Notes: generated by a model not told the origin, from the letters alone. A stretch of 64,000 nucleotides of DNA from Alkaliflexus imshenetskii DSM 15055 (GCF_000517065.1 NZ_KI912105.1:2428820-2492819), one strand, 5' to 3'. Shown: positions 47,370-57,072, counted from the stretch's first letter. Translations and numbers: made by a program.

Positions 47370-49523
47370 ATGAGACCAGATTTTAAAAACATCAGTATAA
47401 AAAAAGAAGCCTGTGCGGCCAATGGTGCCGAGTGGGCTCAAAAAAACGGGATTAAAAAGGACTGGGTAACGCCGGAACGCATTCCCGTGAAAAGAGCTTA
47501 TACCAAGGATGACCTGGCTGGGATGGAGCATTTGAATTATGCTTCGGGTCTGCCGCCATTCCTGCGTGGCCCTTACTCAGGTATGTACGCCATGCGCCCC
47601 TGGACCGTTCGTCAGTATGCCGGTTTCTCTACTGCTGAGGAATCAAATGCGTTTTACCGTCGTAACCTGGCAGCCGGACAAAAAGGGCTTTCAGTGGCAT
47701 TTGACCTCGCCACCCACCGTGGATACGACTCTGACCACGAGCGTGTGGTAGGTGATGTGGGTAAGGCCGGTGTGGCCATCGACTCAATCCTCGATATGAA
47801 AGTTTTATTCGATGGTATTCCTTTGGATAAGATGTCGGTATCGATGACCATGAACGGAGCTGTTCTGCCTGTGATGGCGTTTTACATTGTGGCCGGTCTG
47901 GAGCAGGGATGCAAACTGGAAGATCTCTCCGGAACCATCCAGAACGACATCCTCAAGGAGTTTATGGTGCGTAACACCTATATCTATCCGCCTGAATTCT
48001 CCATGAAGGTGATTGCCGATATTTTTGAATATACTTCTAAGTATATGCCCAAATTTAACAGCATCTCCATTTCTGGATACCACATGCAGGAGGCGGGTGC
48101 TACTGCCGACATCGAGCTGGCATACACCCTTGCCGACGGACTGGAGTATCTTCGCACCGGTGTAAATGCCGGATTGAGTGTGGATGCTTTTGCGCCGCGT
48201 CTCTCTTTCTTCTGGGCCATCGGTATGAACCATTTTATGGAGATTGCCAAGATGCGCGCTGCCCGTATGTTGTGGTCAAAAATAGTGAAGCAGTTTGGAC
48301 CAAAGAATGAGAAGTCTCTGGCTTTGCGTACCCACTCACAAACGTCTGGTTGGTCACTAACCGAGCAGGATCCGTTTAACAACGTAGGTCGCACATGTAT
48401 TGAGGCCATGGCGGCTGCTTTAGGTCATACCCAGTCATTGCACACCAATGCATTGGATGAGGCCATTGCGCTGCCTACCGATTTCTCGGCACGTATTGCC
48501 CGAAATACACAAATCTACATCCAGGAAGAGACTCAGGTTTGTAAGGCCATTGACCCATGGGCAGGCTCTTACTATGTGGAGTCATTGACTAAGGAGTTGG
48601 CCGACAAAGCATGGGCGCTTATTCAGGAAGTGGAAGAGATGGGTGGTATGGCCAAGGCCATTGAAACCGGTATTCCAAAAATGCGCATCGAAGAAGCTGC
48701 TGCCCGTACGCAGGCTAAAATCGACAGTGGTAAACAAACCATCGTGGGTACCAACCGCTACCGCCTGGAGAAAGAAGATCCCATCGACATCCTTGACATC
48801 GACAACACAGCAGTGCGTAAGTCGCAGATTGAGCGTCTTCAAAAGCTGCGTGCTGAGCGCAACGAGGAGGAAGTGCAGGCCGCACTTAAGGCCATTACCA
48901 AGTGCGTGGAAACAGGTGAGGGTAACCTGCTAGAGCTGGCTGTGGATGCCGCTAAGAAACGCGCTTCTTTGGGTGAGATTTCTTATGCTTGTGAAACCAT
49001 TGTAGGAAGATATAAAGCCGTGATACGTTCAATAAACGGAGTTTACTCATCAGAGGCCGGCAATGATGGCGAGTTTGAAAAAGCTCAGCAACTGGCTCGT
49101 AAGTTTGCCGATATGGAAGGCCGTCAGCCAAGGATTATGATTGCCAAAATGGGTCAGGACGGACACGACCGCGGTGCCAAAGTGGTAGCCACCGGTTATG
49201 CCGACATCGGCTTCGACGTGGATATGGGACCTTTGTTCCAGACACCGGCTGAAGCTGCAAAACAGGCTGTTGAAAACGACGTGCATGTGTTGGGCGTATC
49301 TTCATTGGCTGCCGGACACAAAACACTCGTGCCACAAGTTATCGAGGAGCTGAAAAAACTTGGACGCGAAGACATCATGGTGATTGCCGGTGGTGTGATT
49401 CCTGCTCAGGATTATCAGTATCTTTATGATGCTGGTGTGGTTGGTATCTTTGGTCCTGGTACTTCAGTTGCCAAAGCCGCCATCGACATACTGAACCTGC
49501 TGCTTGAGGCGCACAGCGCATAA
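47370..49523 (+). CDS. mutB: Methylmalonyl-CoA mutase large subunit
   Basis: A 717-residue catalytic subunit. ATG at 47370 gives the normal N-terminus [10 protein letters not shown]; the frame continues upstream into the cassette arm but that part is not protein-like. The TIM barrel contains [21 protein letters not shown] (near 80) and [19 protein letters not shown] (near 320). The C-terminal B12 domain has the base-off motif DGHDRG near residue 597, with the Co-ligand His, then [13 protein letters not shown]. It works with MutA. Confidence 0.96.
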   Translation: MRPDFKNISIKKEACAANGAEWAQKNGIKKDWVTPERIPVKRAYTKDDLAGMEHLNYASGLPPFLRGPYSGMYAMRPWTVRQYAGFSTAEESNAFYRRNLAAGQKGLSVAFDLATHRGYDSDHERVVGDVGKAGVAIDSILDMKVLFDGIPLDKMSVSMTMNGAVLPVMAFYIVAGLEQGCKLEDLSGTIQNDILKEFMVRNTYIYPPEFSMKVIADIFEYTSKYMPKFNSISISGYHMQEAGATADIELAYTLADGLEYLRTGVNAGLSVDAFAPRLSFFWAIGMNHFMEIAKMRAARMLWSKIVKQFGPKNEKSLALRTHSQTSGWSLTEQDPFNNVGRTCIEAMAAALGHTQSLHTNALDEAIALPTDFSARIARNTQIYIQEETQVCKAIDPWAGSYYVESLTKELADKAWALIQEVEEMGGMAKAIETGIPKMRIEEAAARTQAKIDSGKQTIVGTNRYRLEKEDPIDILDIDNTAVRKSQIERLQKLRAERNEEEVQAALKAITKCVETGEGNLLELAVDAAKKRASLGEISYACETIVGRYKAVIRSINGVYSSEAGNDGEFEKAQQLARKFADMEGRQPRIMIAKMGQDGHDRGAKVVATGYADIGFDVDMGPLFQTPAEAAKQAVENDVHVLGVSSLAAGHKTLVPQVIEELKKLGREDIMVIAGGVIPAQDYQYLYDAGVVGIFGPGTSVAKAAIDILNLLLEAHSA

Positions 49524-49546
49524 TTTTCCTTAAAGATTTATTTATA

Positions 49547-49588
49547 AAACCCCCGTTTGCAGGTTAATGCAGACGGGGGTTTGCATTT
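49547..49588 (+). terminator. Intrinsic terminator after mutB
   Basis: aaacccccgt (49547-49556) pairs with acgggggttt (49573-49582); an inner tgca/tgca helix extends the stem. The tail is only moderately T-rich. Confidence 0.75.
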
Positions 49589-49685
49589 GTCTTACGGTAG
49601 TAAATTGTAATTCGCTTTGGCTTAATTGACATTCTCCCAATATTTTTTACGATTTTTGTGGGAAAGAGCTAGAAACCGGTAGCGT

Positions 49686-50543
49686 ATGACTACGAAATCA
49701 TCTTCAAAAAGGCCTGTAAGAGCAGTGGTCATCTCGGATGCCCACCTGGGAACCTACGGCAGTAAGGCGGAACAGTTGCATGCTTACCTAAAAAGCATCA
49801 GACCACAAACGCTTGTTCTTAATGGCGATATTATTGATGCCTGGCGGTTCTCTCCGGGATATTTTCCTGCCGCCCATCTTAAAGTGGTTCGGTATTTGTT
49901 TAAAATGCTGGAAGAGGGAACGGAGATTATCTACATCCCCGGCAATCATGATGAAATAGCCCGCCGTTTTACCGGGATAGATTTTGGCCGGTTTAAGATA
50001 GACAATAAACTGTTGCTTACACTTGACGGCCGTTCAACCTGGATATTTCATGGTGATGTGTTTGATGTGGTGATGCACCACTCCAAATGGCTCGCAAAGA
50101 TGGGGTCTGTGGGATATGGCATTCTGACCGGCATCAACCGCATGGTAAATGCCATTTTGGTTTTCTTTGGACGAAAGAAAATTTCGCTGGCCGGAAAGAT
50201 AAAAGATAAGGTGAAAGGCGGCAATAAAGAGACCGTTACCAAATTCGAAGCGATGGTAGCTCGTCTGGCCATCCGTAAAGGATACCATTATGTGATTTGC
50301 GGACACATACACCGTCCGGTGAAGAAGCGCATAATGACCCCAATTGGCATTGTGACCTATCTGAACTCAGGCGATTGGGTGGACAACATGACCGCTTTGG
50401 AGTTTGAAGCTGGTGACTGGCACCTTAAACATTGGGATGCGTCAATGCTTGGCGTGGTGGAGGATTCAACGGTAGAGGAGATTGTTTCGGAAACCACCGA
50501 AGAGATTTTTCTCAGGGCTTTTAAAGAGATATTGAAGAGTTGA
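49686..50543 (+). CDS. UDP-2,3-diacylglucosamine diphosphatase-like metallophosphoesterase
   Basis: A 285-residue calcineurin-like phosphoesterase. Metal-binding blocks in order: SDAHLG (about 18-23), NGDIIDAW (about 47-54), PGNHDE (near 85-90), FHGDVFD (near 121-127) and CGHIHRP (near 206-212). The order and the long lysine-rich insert after residue 150 resemble the LpxH-like Bacteroidota proteins that hydrolyse UDP-2,3-diacylglucosamine in lipid A synthesis. The specific substrate is inferred from family. Confidence 0.8.
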   Translation: MTTKSSSKRPVRAVVISDAHLGTYGSKAEQLHAYLKSIRPQTLVLNGDIIDAWRFSPGYFPAAHLKVVRYLFKMLEEGTEIIYIPGNHDEIARRFTGIDFGRFKIDNKLLLTLDGRSTWIFHGDVFDVVMHHSKWLAKMGSVGYGILTGINRMVNAILVFFGRKKISLAGKIKDKVKGGNKETVTKFEAMVARLAIRKGYHYVICGHIHRPVKKRIMTPIGIVTYLNSGDWVDNMTALEFEAGDWHLKHWDASMLGVVEDSTVEEIVSETTEEIFLRAFKEILKS

Positions 50544-50603
50544 TAAACTTTGCGTTATGATTAGCTGTTGAGTATGCAGTGAATCATAAACCAAATAGAT
50601 ATA

Positions 50604-50939
50604 ATGGAATATAGCGAAGATTTGTGGGATGAGATGGTGCTCAGAGTGAGCAAACATTTTAATGTGACAGCTGATTTTGACTTTATGCTGTTCGTAATAG
50701 GCATTCAGGAGTTGGGTACCGGAATGACCAAGTATACCCGTGACGAGAAGTGGGACATCATCAACCTTGGGAAATGCAGACTCTTTGCCAACCTGGGATA
50801 TCTGGAGCAGTCCGGCAAGGATGAAGACGGATGGCCCTGTTTCACAGAAGTGAAAAGTGTCAAAGGGTTAACCCCTTCCTTTCAAAACCATATCCTTAAA
50901 AAAGCGATGTTGGAATATTTTTCAGAAGTATTAAATTGA
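50604..50939 (+). CDS. Small conserved-looking protein of unknown function
   Basis: A 111-residue soluble, mostly helical protein without signal peptide, membrane segment or recognised motif. It has a Trp/Asp-rich N-terminus (MEYSEDLWDEMV) and the stretch GTGMTKYTRDEKWDIINLG near 39-57. It lies 60 bases after the LpxH-like gene and 26 bases before the first cyclophilin, same strand. Codon use is like its neighbours and the frame is well filled, so it is probably real. Confidence 0.7.
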   Translation: MEYSEDLWDEMVLRVSKHFNVTADFDFMLFVIGIQELGTGMTKYTRDEKWDIINLGKCRLFANLGYLEQSGKDEDGWPCFTEVKSVKGLTPSFQNHILKKAMLEYFSEVLN

Positions 50940-50965
50940 TTGTGTAATAGTTTTAATGAGATAGA

Positions 50966-51796
50966 ATGAAACGTCTTTTGTTTGTTGTGATGATGGTTGC
51001 GATGTCGCAACTCTTAGTTTTTTGCCAGTCGGCAACTGCTACCACAGGCTCTTCTTTGGTGCTGATTGAAACGCCTTACGGAGAGATAAAAATCAGATTG
51101 TATGATGAAACACCGCTGCATCGGGATAATTTTTTGAAACTGGTGAATCAGGGTTTTTATGACGATTTGCTATTTCACCGGGTCATCAATGAGTTTATGA
51201 TTCAGGGTGGAGACCCGCAATCACGTGATGCCGCTCCATCGGCCCGACTTGGTGCCGGCGACCCGGGGTATAAGATAGATGCAGAAATTATTTACCCTCA
51301 GTTATTTCATAAAAAGGGTGCCCTGGCAGCAGCCCGTCAAGGCGATCAGGGGAACCCGCAAAAGCGTTCGTCTGGCTCTCAGTTTTATATTGTTCACGGA
51401 AAAGTTTTTTCACCCGAAGAGCTGGAACAGATGGAAAGTGCCATGACCGACCGACAGTACCAAATGTTGATGATGCGCTACATGGAACCTTTCAGACAGC
51501 GGTTTATGGAACTTCAGCAAGCTGGCGATCGTGAAGGATTTCAGGCTCTGATGCAAAAAATATCGGAAGATGCAGCTGCCGAAGCTGAGGCAATGCCCTC
51601 TTTTCAGTTCTCCGATGCGCAGCGTGAGGCATACACCACCATTGGTGGAACACCGCAGTTGGATGGTGAATATACTGTGTTTGGCGAGGTTGTTGAAGGA
51701 CTTGATGTGATTGATCAGATTGCTGCCGTTGAAACAGGTTTGATGGACAGGCCAGTAAAAGATGTAAAGATGAAGATAAAACTGATTAAGGAGTAG
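50966..51796 (+). CDS. Exported cyclophilin-type peptidylprolyl isomerase (first of three)
   Basis: A 276-residue periplasmic cyclophilin with a Sec signal (about 1-20). The barrel begins TPYGEIKIRLYDETPLHRDNFLKLV; the active-site Arg lies in LLFHRVINEFMIQGGDPQ (about 72-89), then HKKGALAAARQGD and SGSQFYIVHGK. An unusual helical insert of about 75 residues (about 150-210) separates this from the usual end DGEYTVFGEVVEGLDVID. It accelerates proline isomerisation in exported proteins. It is directly followed by two relatives. Confidence 0.9.
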   Translation: MKRLLFVVMMVAMSQLLVFCQSATATTGSSLVLIETPYGEIKIRLYDETPLHRDNFLKLVNQGFYDDLLFHRVINEFMIQGGDPQSRDAAPSARLGAGDPGYKIDAEIIYPQLFHKKGALAAARQGDQGNPQKRSSGSQFYIVHGKVFSPEELEQMESAMTDRQYQMLMMRYMEPFRQRFMELQQAGDREGFQALMQKISEDAAAEAEAMPSFQFSDAQREAYTTIGGTPQLDGEYTVFGEVVEGLDVIDQIAAVETGLMDRPVKDVKMKIKLIKE

Positions 51797-51801
51797 TGCG
51801 T

Positions 51802-52614
51802 ATGAAGCATTGGTTGACGTGGGTTGGTGTTTTTTTGATGATGTGGGGATGGTTTGAACCATCACTTGCGAACGAGCCTGTGCATTATGTGACCATAAAA
51901 ACCAATATGGGCAACATGAGGGTGATGCTATATAACGAAACACCTCAGCACAGAGATAATTTTCTGAGATTGGTGGCAAGCAAACACTTCGACGGTACGC
52001 TTTTTTATCGCGTGATTGAGAATTTTGTCATACAGGGTGGATCGCAGGATTCACGAAATGCCCCACCTGGAAGACATATTGGCTACGGTAGCAAGTCGGA
52101 AGTGATAAGTTCGGAGTTTGTTAAAGAGCGATTTCATAAAAGAGGTGCCATTTGTGCACCTCGCCAGCCCGAGCACATCAACCATTTTCGTATGTCCGAC
52201 ATCTCGCAGTTTTATATTGTGAAGGGGCGCGTATTTACCAATGATGAGTTGGATATTCTCGAAAAGCGGGTGAACAACCCCATCCTTAGAGACTTGCGAG
52301 AGAAGTATTATGTGCCGCATGTGGAAGAGTTAAATAGACTTAGAGAAGAGGAGCCGCGTGCATTCAACGAGTTAATAAGAGAGATTCGCGCAAAAATTGA
52401 TTTGGAGTTCAGCCTGGCTGACCATCTGAAATTTACCGATGCACAGCGCGACGCATATACTACTATTGGCGGACTTCCAGATTTGGATGGTGATTACACC
52501 GTATTTGGTGAGGTAGTTGAAGGACTGGATGTCATCGACCGCATTGCTGCTTTAAAAACAGACCGAAACGACCGGCCGCTGACCGATGTGGTCATTACCA
52601 TTGAACGCCGTTAG
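51802..52614 (+). CDS. Exported cyclophilin-type peptidylprolyl isomerase (second of three)
   Basis: A 270-residue paralogue with a signal peptide (ATG at 51802; MKHWLTWVGVF..., ending SLAN). A GTG at 51796 overlaps the preceding stop but adds only two residues. Core motifs: NMGNMRVMLYNETPQHRDNFLRLV, LFYRVIENFVIQGGSQD, SQFYIVKGR, a helical insert of about 65 residues, then DGDYTVFGEVVEGLDVIDRIA. The usual His before the catalytic Arg (FHRV) is replaced by Tyr (FYRV), and RGAICAPRQPEHINHF departs from the family pattern, so catalytic efficiency is open. Confidence 0.88.
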   Translation: MKHWLTWVGVFLMMWGWFEPSLANEPVHYVTIKTNMGNMRVMLYNETPQHRDNFLRLVASKHFDGTLFYRVIENFVIQGGSQDSRNAPPGRHIGYGSKSEVISSEFVKERFHKRGAICAPRQPEHINHFRMSDISQFYIVKGRVFTNDELDILEKRVNNPILRDLREKYYVPHVEELNRLREEEPRAFNELIREIRAKIDLEFSLADHLKFTDAQRDAYTTIGGLPDLDGDYTVFGEVVEGLDVIDRIAALKTDRNDRPLTDVVITIERR

Positions 52615-52631
52615 TTGATGAAACCATAGAT

Positions 52632-53927
52632 ATGATAAAGTATCTCTATCTGCTTTTTTCCTTTTTGGTGCTGTGGGCCTGCAAGCCTTCGGGACAGAGC
52701 CAGCCTGCCCAGCAGGAAATTCAAAAGCTGCGAGGGTCCTATACCGACAACGTGGCTGCAATGGTTGATATACATACTTTTGATCATTATACCAGAGCGT
52801 TACAGCGTGGATTTGGGTTTTATATTGGCTCAGAAACTGTTATAACCAATCTGAGCCTGATTCAGGGTGCCTATCGTGTGCGTATGGCCTCGCCCGGAAC
52901 ACAACAGTTTTTTGATGTGGATGGGTACACAGCTTATGATTTAGCCAATGATCTGGTGGCACTTAAGGTACGCCGCAAGAACAGTAATTATCTTCAGCCA
53001 GTTGAGCCAATCACCGGAGTGGATACACTTTATACTTTATTAAGGCCTGCCGGAGATTTGCTGGTTCGCTGTGTTGCTGTGGATGGTTATGTGAATCACG
53101 ACAGTATCGGCTATTACCAACTGGCTGCCTCCATGGAGATTGGTAAACCTGCTTTTTACGAAGATCATGGTTTGGCAGGTATTGTGCTGATTCAAAACAT
53201 AAATGGGAATGATGGCCAATATATGGTAATGGATGCCAAATTACTCAACCGGTTTTTGGCTTTACAGGATAGTCCCCGGCCGGTTATCGAGCTTAGCAAC
53301 AAGAGCGATCGTGTGTACCCCTCGCACACAGCCATTAGTGGTTTCCGAATAGTTACCAATATGGGCAATATCAATATCAGGCTGTATAACGAAACGCCTG
53401 AATACCGTGACAACTTCATTCGCCTGGTGACGGATAATTATTTTGACAGCCTGACTGTACACCGCGTATTGAGAGGTTTTCTTATCCAGACGGGTGCTGC
53501 CGATACGCGTGATGCCGGACCAAATGATGTGGTGGGCTGGCAGGGGCCGGGATACACATTGCCAATGCGCATTGTGCCAGGGATTTTTCACAAACGTGGC
53601 GCCATTGCATCTTCAAAACTTCCCGGTGCACGCAATCCCAAAGACGAATCAGATGGGTCGCAGTTTTACATTGTTTCGGGTCGCATCTATCGCCCCGAAG
53701 AGTTAGATGATTTGGAGATACAGAAACGTATAACGTTTACTGCCCGCCAAAGGGAGGTTTATACCACACTCGGCGGGGCGCCGCATCTCGACAATGATTA
53801 TACAGTTTTTGGAGAAGTAACCTCCGGAATGGAATTGGTTGATCGCATCTCAATGCTCGAAACCTACCAGGGAGACCGCCCTGTGAAGGACGTCCGCATA
53901 TTGCGTGTGGAAACCATTTGGCGTTAA
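52632..53927 (+). CDS. Lipoprotein: inactive trypsin-like domain fused to a cyclophilin (third of three)
   Basis: A 431-residue lipoprotein (lipobox LWAC, Cys17). Residues about 55-230 resemble a trypsin/HtrA-like fold: GFGFYIGSETVITN then LIQGA, and DLANDLVALKV. The catalytic His position (TNxH) is Ser75, Asp107 is kept, and the GxSGGP region reads EIGKPAF (170-175), so Ser is missing. A cyclophilin domain follows (about 236-431): NMGNINIRLYNETPEYRDNF, VHRVLRGFLIQTG, SDGSQFYIVSGR, then NDYTVFGEVTSGMELVD. The cyclophilin here lacks the long helical insert of its two neighbours. Fusion and residue losses are seen directly; a binding-only role for the first domain is inferred. Confidence 0.8.
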   Translation: MIKYLYLLFSFLVLWACKPSGQSQPAQQEIQKLRGSYTDNVAAMVDIHTFDHYTRALQRGFGFYIGSETVITNLSLIQGAYRVRMASPGTQQFFDVDGYTAYDLANDLVALKVRRKNSNYLQPVEPITGVDTLYTLLRPAGDLLVRCVAVDGYVNHDSIGYYQLAASMEIGKPAFYEDHGLAGIVLIQNINGNDGQYMVMDAKLLNRFLALQDSPRPVIELSNKSDRVYPSHTAISGFRIVTNMGNINIRLYNETPEYRDNFIRLVTDNYFDSLTVHRVLRGFLIQTGAADTRDAGPNDVVGWQGPGYTLPMRIVPGIFHKRGAIASSKLPGARNPKDESDGSQFYIVSGRIYRPEELDDLEIQKRITFTARQREVYTTLGGAPHLDNDYTVFGEVTSGMELVDRISMLETYQGDRPVKDVRILRVETIWR

Positions 53928-54557
53928 CTAGTCTGCCAGATCTATTTCATCCGACGATTTCAGCACTTCAATTATCGAAGGATAAGTGTTCGCTTTGAAA
54001 TCACTCAGCGAGGATGGATTCGCCCAGAAAACCGACTCTATATTCTCAGATGTTTGTGGCGACGGGGTTTCTGTACCCTTATAGCTCATCTCAAACCATT
54101 TGGTCTCTTTGAAAATGTGTTGTTCTCTAAGGTGATAAGTGTGATAAGTAGAGGTTAGCTTTTTAATGATTGTAACACCCGATATCCCGCACTCTTCTTC
54201 AACTTCACGTATGGCAGCAGCCTCAAAGGTTTCATCCGGCTCAACTTTGCCTTTGGGCAAGTCATATACCCCCAGGCGTTTGATTGCCAAAAAACGGTTG
54301 CCTTCTGCATTCCATACCAAACCCCCTGCTGCCGGCAGATTCTTAAAGCACAATCTGAAATTTTGCAATAGTTCAAATACGTTGTGGTGATATATGAACG
54401 CTTTACCTATGGATGTATCTCTGTCAAAATTGGCAATAAACTGTAAAAGTTCTCCCTGATTGGCATATTTTAGAATGCTGCCGAAGTCATCGGTCAGGTC
54501 AATATCTATCCGGTTCGTAAGATAAATGAGCCTATCCTTGAAAAAGATTTTATACAT
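53928..54557 (-). CDS. Nudix hydrolase family protein
   Basis: A 209-residue protein. A Nudix box GKVEPDETFEAAAIREVEEECGI (the G-x5-E-x7-REVEEECGI pattern) lies at about 114-136, after WNAEGNRFLAIKRLGVYDLPKG. The N-terminal 85 residues are an extra domain of unknown role (starts MYKIFFKDRLIYLTN). It should hydrolyse a nucleoside diphosphate-X compound; the substrate is unknown. Its stop codon directly abuts that of the third cyclophilin on the other strand. Confidence 0.85.
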   Translation of the reverse strand: MYKIFFKDRLIYLTNRIDIDLTDDFGSILKYANQGELLQFIANFDRDTSIGKAFIYHHNVFELLQNFRLCFKNLPAAGGLVWNAEGNRFLAIKRLGVYDLPKGKVEPDETFEAAAIREVEEECGISGVTIIKKLTSTYHTYHLREQHIFKETKWFEMSYKGTETPSPQTSENIESVFWANPSSLSDFKANTYPSIIEVLKSSDEIDLAD

Positions 54558-54674
54558 TTGCGTAATGAAATAGAGTGTGAATTTTTATTGCCATCAGACG
54601 ATTCGATTTAATCAAATGTCTGGTTTCCGCAAAGAATTACGTAAATATTAGATTCATTCCTAAATATCCGTCTT

Positions 54675-55307
54675 GTGAAAACAACAGAAGCTACCATTGC
54701 CGCTCAGCTATTGCAAATAAAAGCAATTAAATTGCAACCCGCAAACCCCTTTACATGGGCATCCGGCTGGCTGTCGCCCATCTATTGCGACAACCGCAAA
54801 ACATTGTCCTATCCCGAAGTGCGTACTTTTATCCGTGATGGATTTGCCGAGTTGATACGTGAGAAGTTTGCCGGTGCCGATGTTATTGCCGGTGTAGCAA
54901 CCGGAGCCATTGCTCAGGGCGCTCTTGTGGCCGATGTGCTAGGAAAACCCTTTGTGTATATTCGTTCATCACCCAAGGGACATGGGCTTGAGAACTTAAT
55001 CGAGGGTGACCTGAAACCCGGCCAGAAAGTGGTTGTGGTAGAGGACTTGATTTCAACCGGCGGCAGCAGTCTCAAGGCTGTACAGGCCGTACGCGATTTT
55101 GGTGGCGAGGTGATGGGAATGGTTGCAATTTTTACTTACGGGTTTAGTGTGGCGGCCGAGAATTTTGCCAAAGAAGGTGTTGAACTCCACACGTTAAGCA
55201 ATTATCAGACACTCATAAATGTGGCTGTTGAGACAGGTTATGTGAGTTCCGATGACTTGGATGCATTGGATGCCTGGAGACAGAACCCCGCTCAGTGGAA
55301 TAAGTAA
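54675..55307 (+). CDS. pyrE: Orotate phosphoribosyltransferase
   Basis: A 210-residue pyrimidine biosynthesis enzyme making OMP from orotate and PRPP. GTG at 54675 is taken as start because the protein then begins KTTEATIAAQLL, close to the family N-terminus. TWASGWLSPIYCDNRKTLSYPEVR (near 28-51), YIRSSPKGHG (near 95-104) and the PRPP motif VVVEDLISTGGSS (near 117-129) are clear. A TACATTTG -7-type box lies at 54553-54560. It is followed after 9 bases by an SRPBCC gene. Confidence 0.95.
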   Translation: MKTTEATIAAQLLQIKAIKLQPANPFTWASGWLSPIYCDNRKTLSYPEVRTFIRDGFAELIREKFAGADVIAGVATGAIAQGALVADVLGKPFVYIRSSPKGHGLENLIEGDLKPGQKVVVVEDLISTGGSSLKAVQAVRDFGGEVMGMVAIFTYGFSVAAENFAKEGVELHTLSNYQTLINVAVETGYVSSDDLDALDAWRQNPAQWNK

Positions 55308-55316
55308 ATCAGAAAA

Positions 55317-55733
55317 ATGACAACATTTGAAGGACCTATACAAACTATACCACATTCTTCGGATGTGGTATTTAGTTTTTTGTCCGATTTCAACAATTTT
55401 GAATCGCTTTTACCTGCCGGGAAGGTTTCCGGATGGGAAAGTACTGGCGATACTTGCCGCTTTAATGTGGAGGGTATAGGGGAAATTGGGTTGCGAATTG
55501 TAGATAAAGATGCGCCCAAAGCCATTAAATATACCGCAGATGGTAAAACGCCTTTTAACTTCTTCCTTTGGGTGCAATTAAAGCAAGTTGCAGACGCCGA
55601 TACGCGTGTGAAGTTAACCATTAAGGCTGATCTCAATCCTATGCTAAAGATGGTCGTAACCGCTCCGGTAAATAAGTTTCTGGAGGTTGTCACAGGCGCC
55701 ATTGCCAGCTATCCCTACCAGACAACGGGATGA
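55317..55733 (+). CDS. SRPBCC-family (START-like) protein
   Basis: A 138-residue small soluble protein with the helix-grip layout: FEGPIQTIPHSSDVVFSFLSDFNNFESLLP at the start, a central strand-rich part (VEGIGEIGLRIVDKDAPKAIKYTADG) and a long C-terminal helix (APVNKFLEVVTGAIAS). Such proteins bind hydrophobic ligands, but no ligand can be named. It lies 9 bases after pyrE and is probably co-transcribed. Confidence 0.75.
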   Translation: MTTFEGPIQTIPHSSDVVFSFLSDFNNFESLLPAGKVSGWESTGDTCRFNVEGIGEIGLRIVDKDAPKAIKYTADGKTPFNFFLWVQLKQVADADTRVKLTIKADLNPMLKMVVTAPVNKFLEVVTGAIASYPYQTTG

Positions 55734-55754
55734 GTGGTTTACTTTGAACGGAGC

Positions 55755-56498
55755 CTAAAGTATGAATGAAACTTCTTTGAAAGCGTATCTGCGAATCTCA
55801 TTCGTTTCAGTGGCTAAAAGAAGGTGCCCATCCGGTTCAATGGTGTGTATGGATGCCATAAATTCACCTGTTGCATCTTTGAATCGATACGTGCCACGGC
55901 TACGGTATAGTTGCCCGAAGTAGTCATCCGTCAGAACCGCATCGCCCTCTTCCAGCCATTGTGCGTACCGGTTGATAAAACAATTCATATAATCGTTCAT
56001 CATCTGGTTGATGTCATAGCTGACGCCGGTAATCTGTTTGAGCGATACCGGATTTGGGGCTTTGGATGTGAACTCCTCCTGATTTAGGTTTAACCCAATG
56101 CCGATGATGGAGCTGTTGATGTGATTCCCAATTAAGCTATTCTCGATTAATATGCCTGCTACTTTTTTGTCGCCGGCGTAGATGTCGTTGGGCCATTTAA
56201 TTGAAAAGCCCTCTGCCACTGTAGAAAGAAGATCCATCATGGCCACCGTGACAACCTGAGTAATCCGAAACTGCTCTCGTACATCCAAAAAATCGGGGCG
56301 AATGATAAACGAAAATGTGAGATTCTTACCTTTTTCACTCTCCCATTTATTGCCTGGCTGACCACGACCTGCGGTTTGGTGGTCTGTAATAACCACTGAA
56401 AACTCAGGTAAGGCGTTGTCGTCGTTGAGCTGTTTCAGCATCAGGTTGGTCGACTCAATGCTGTCAAAGCGCAGTATCTGTGGATTGTCGTTCATCAA
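55755..56498 (-). CDS. birA: Biotin--[acetyl-CoA-carboxylase] ligase
   Basis: A 247-residue ligase that attaches biotin to carrier proteins. The biotin-binding loop GRGQPGNKWES (near 47-57) is followed by FSFIIRP, then SIKWPNDIYAGDKKVAGILIEN (near 98-119) with the catalytic Lys, and IGIGLNLNQ. There is no N-terminal helix-turn-helix, so this is the class I enzyme without repressor function. It is convergent with the pyrE pair. Confidence 0.93.
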   Translation of the reverse strand: MMNDNPQILRFDSIESTNLMLKQLNDDNALPEFSVVITDHQTAGRGQPGNKWESEKGKNLTFSFIIRPDFLDVREQFRITQVVTVAMMDLLSTVAEGFSIKWPNDIYAGDKKVAGILIENSLIGNHINSSIIGIGLNLNQEEFTSKAPNPVSLKQITGVSYDINQMMNDYMNCFINRYAQWLEEGDAVLTDDYFGQLYRSRGTYRFKDATGEFMASIHTIEPDGHLLLATETNEIRRYAFKEVSFIL

Positions 56499-56577
56499 TC
56501 GTAATTCTTGAAAAGTATAGCGTGGGTCAGATATGTTTTCATCGTCGAAAATAGGTAATAAAATCTTTGGAAAGTGT

Positions 56578-56585
56578 TATCTTTG
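56578..56585 (+). promoter_or_regulatory. -7 promoter element for rsfS
   Basis: TATCTTTG, an exact TAnnTTTG match, predicts a leader of about 105 bases. A TTTG lies only 8 bases upstream (56566-56569), too close to be the -33 box. Confidence 0.45.
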
Positions 56586-56694
56586 AACGTTTTTTTACTT
56601 GTTTCCACCTGTTTGGGCATAAGTGAGGTGAAACAATGTGAGATTGAAAACTAATTTATTGTAAATCTGTTTATAAAGGAGTAGCAAAAACATA

Positions 56695-57072
56695 ATGATA
56701 GAAAATCAGGAAAATCTGACAACAAAACAGCTTGTTGACGCCATTGTTGAAGGGATACAGGATAGAAAAGGCGGCAATATCACCGTTCTCGACATGACAG
56801 TTCTTGAGAACACCATCACCAGTTATTTTGTGATATGTGACGGTACAAGTAATGTGCAGGTGGATGCCATTGCCGATTCGGTCGAAGAATATGTTCGTGA
56901 GAATCTTGGCGAGAAGCCGTTTCATGTGGAGGGACGTACAAATGCACAATGGATACTGCTTGATTATTTGGATGTTGTGGTGCATGTGTTTCAGCGTCCG
57001 GTGAGGGAGTTTTATAGTCTCGAATCGCTATGGGCGGATGCCCCTCGTACCGACATCCCCAACTTGGACTAG
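56695..57072 (+). CDS. rsfS: Ribosome silencing factor
   Basis: A 125-residue RsfS/DUF143 protein that binds uL14 and blocks subunit joining. KGGNITVLDMTVLENTITSYFVICDGTSNVQVDAIADSV (about 25-63) and the C-terminal LDYLDVVVHVFQRPVREFYSLESLW are the family core. An AAAGGAG sequence 14 bases before the ATG is one of the few clear Shine-Dalgarno-like sites in the window. It stands upstream of ftsH. Confidence 0.95.
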   Translation: MIENQENLTTKQLVDAIVEGIQDRKGGNITVLDMTVLENTITSYFVICDGTSNVQVDAIADSVEEYVRENLGEKPFHVEGRTNAQWILLDYLDVVVHVFQRPVREFYSLESLWADAPRTDIPNLD

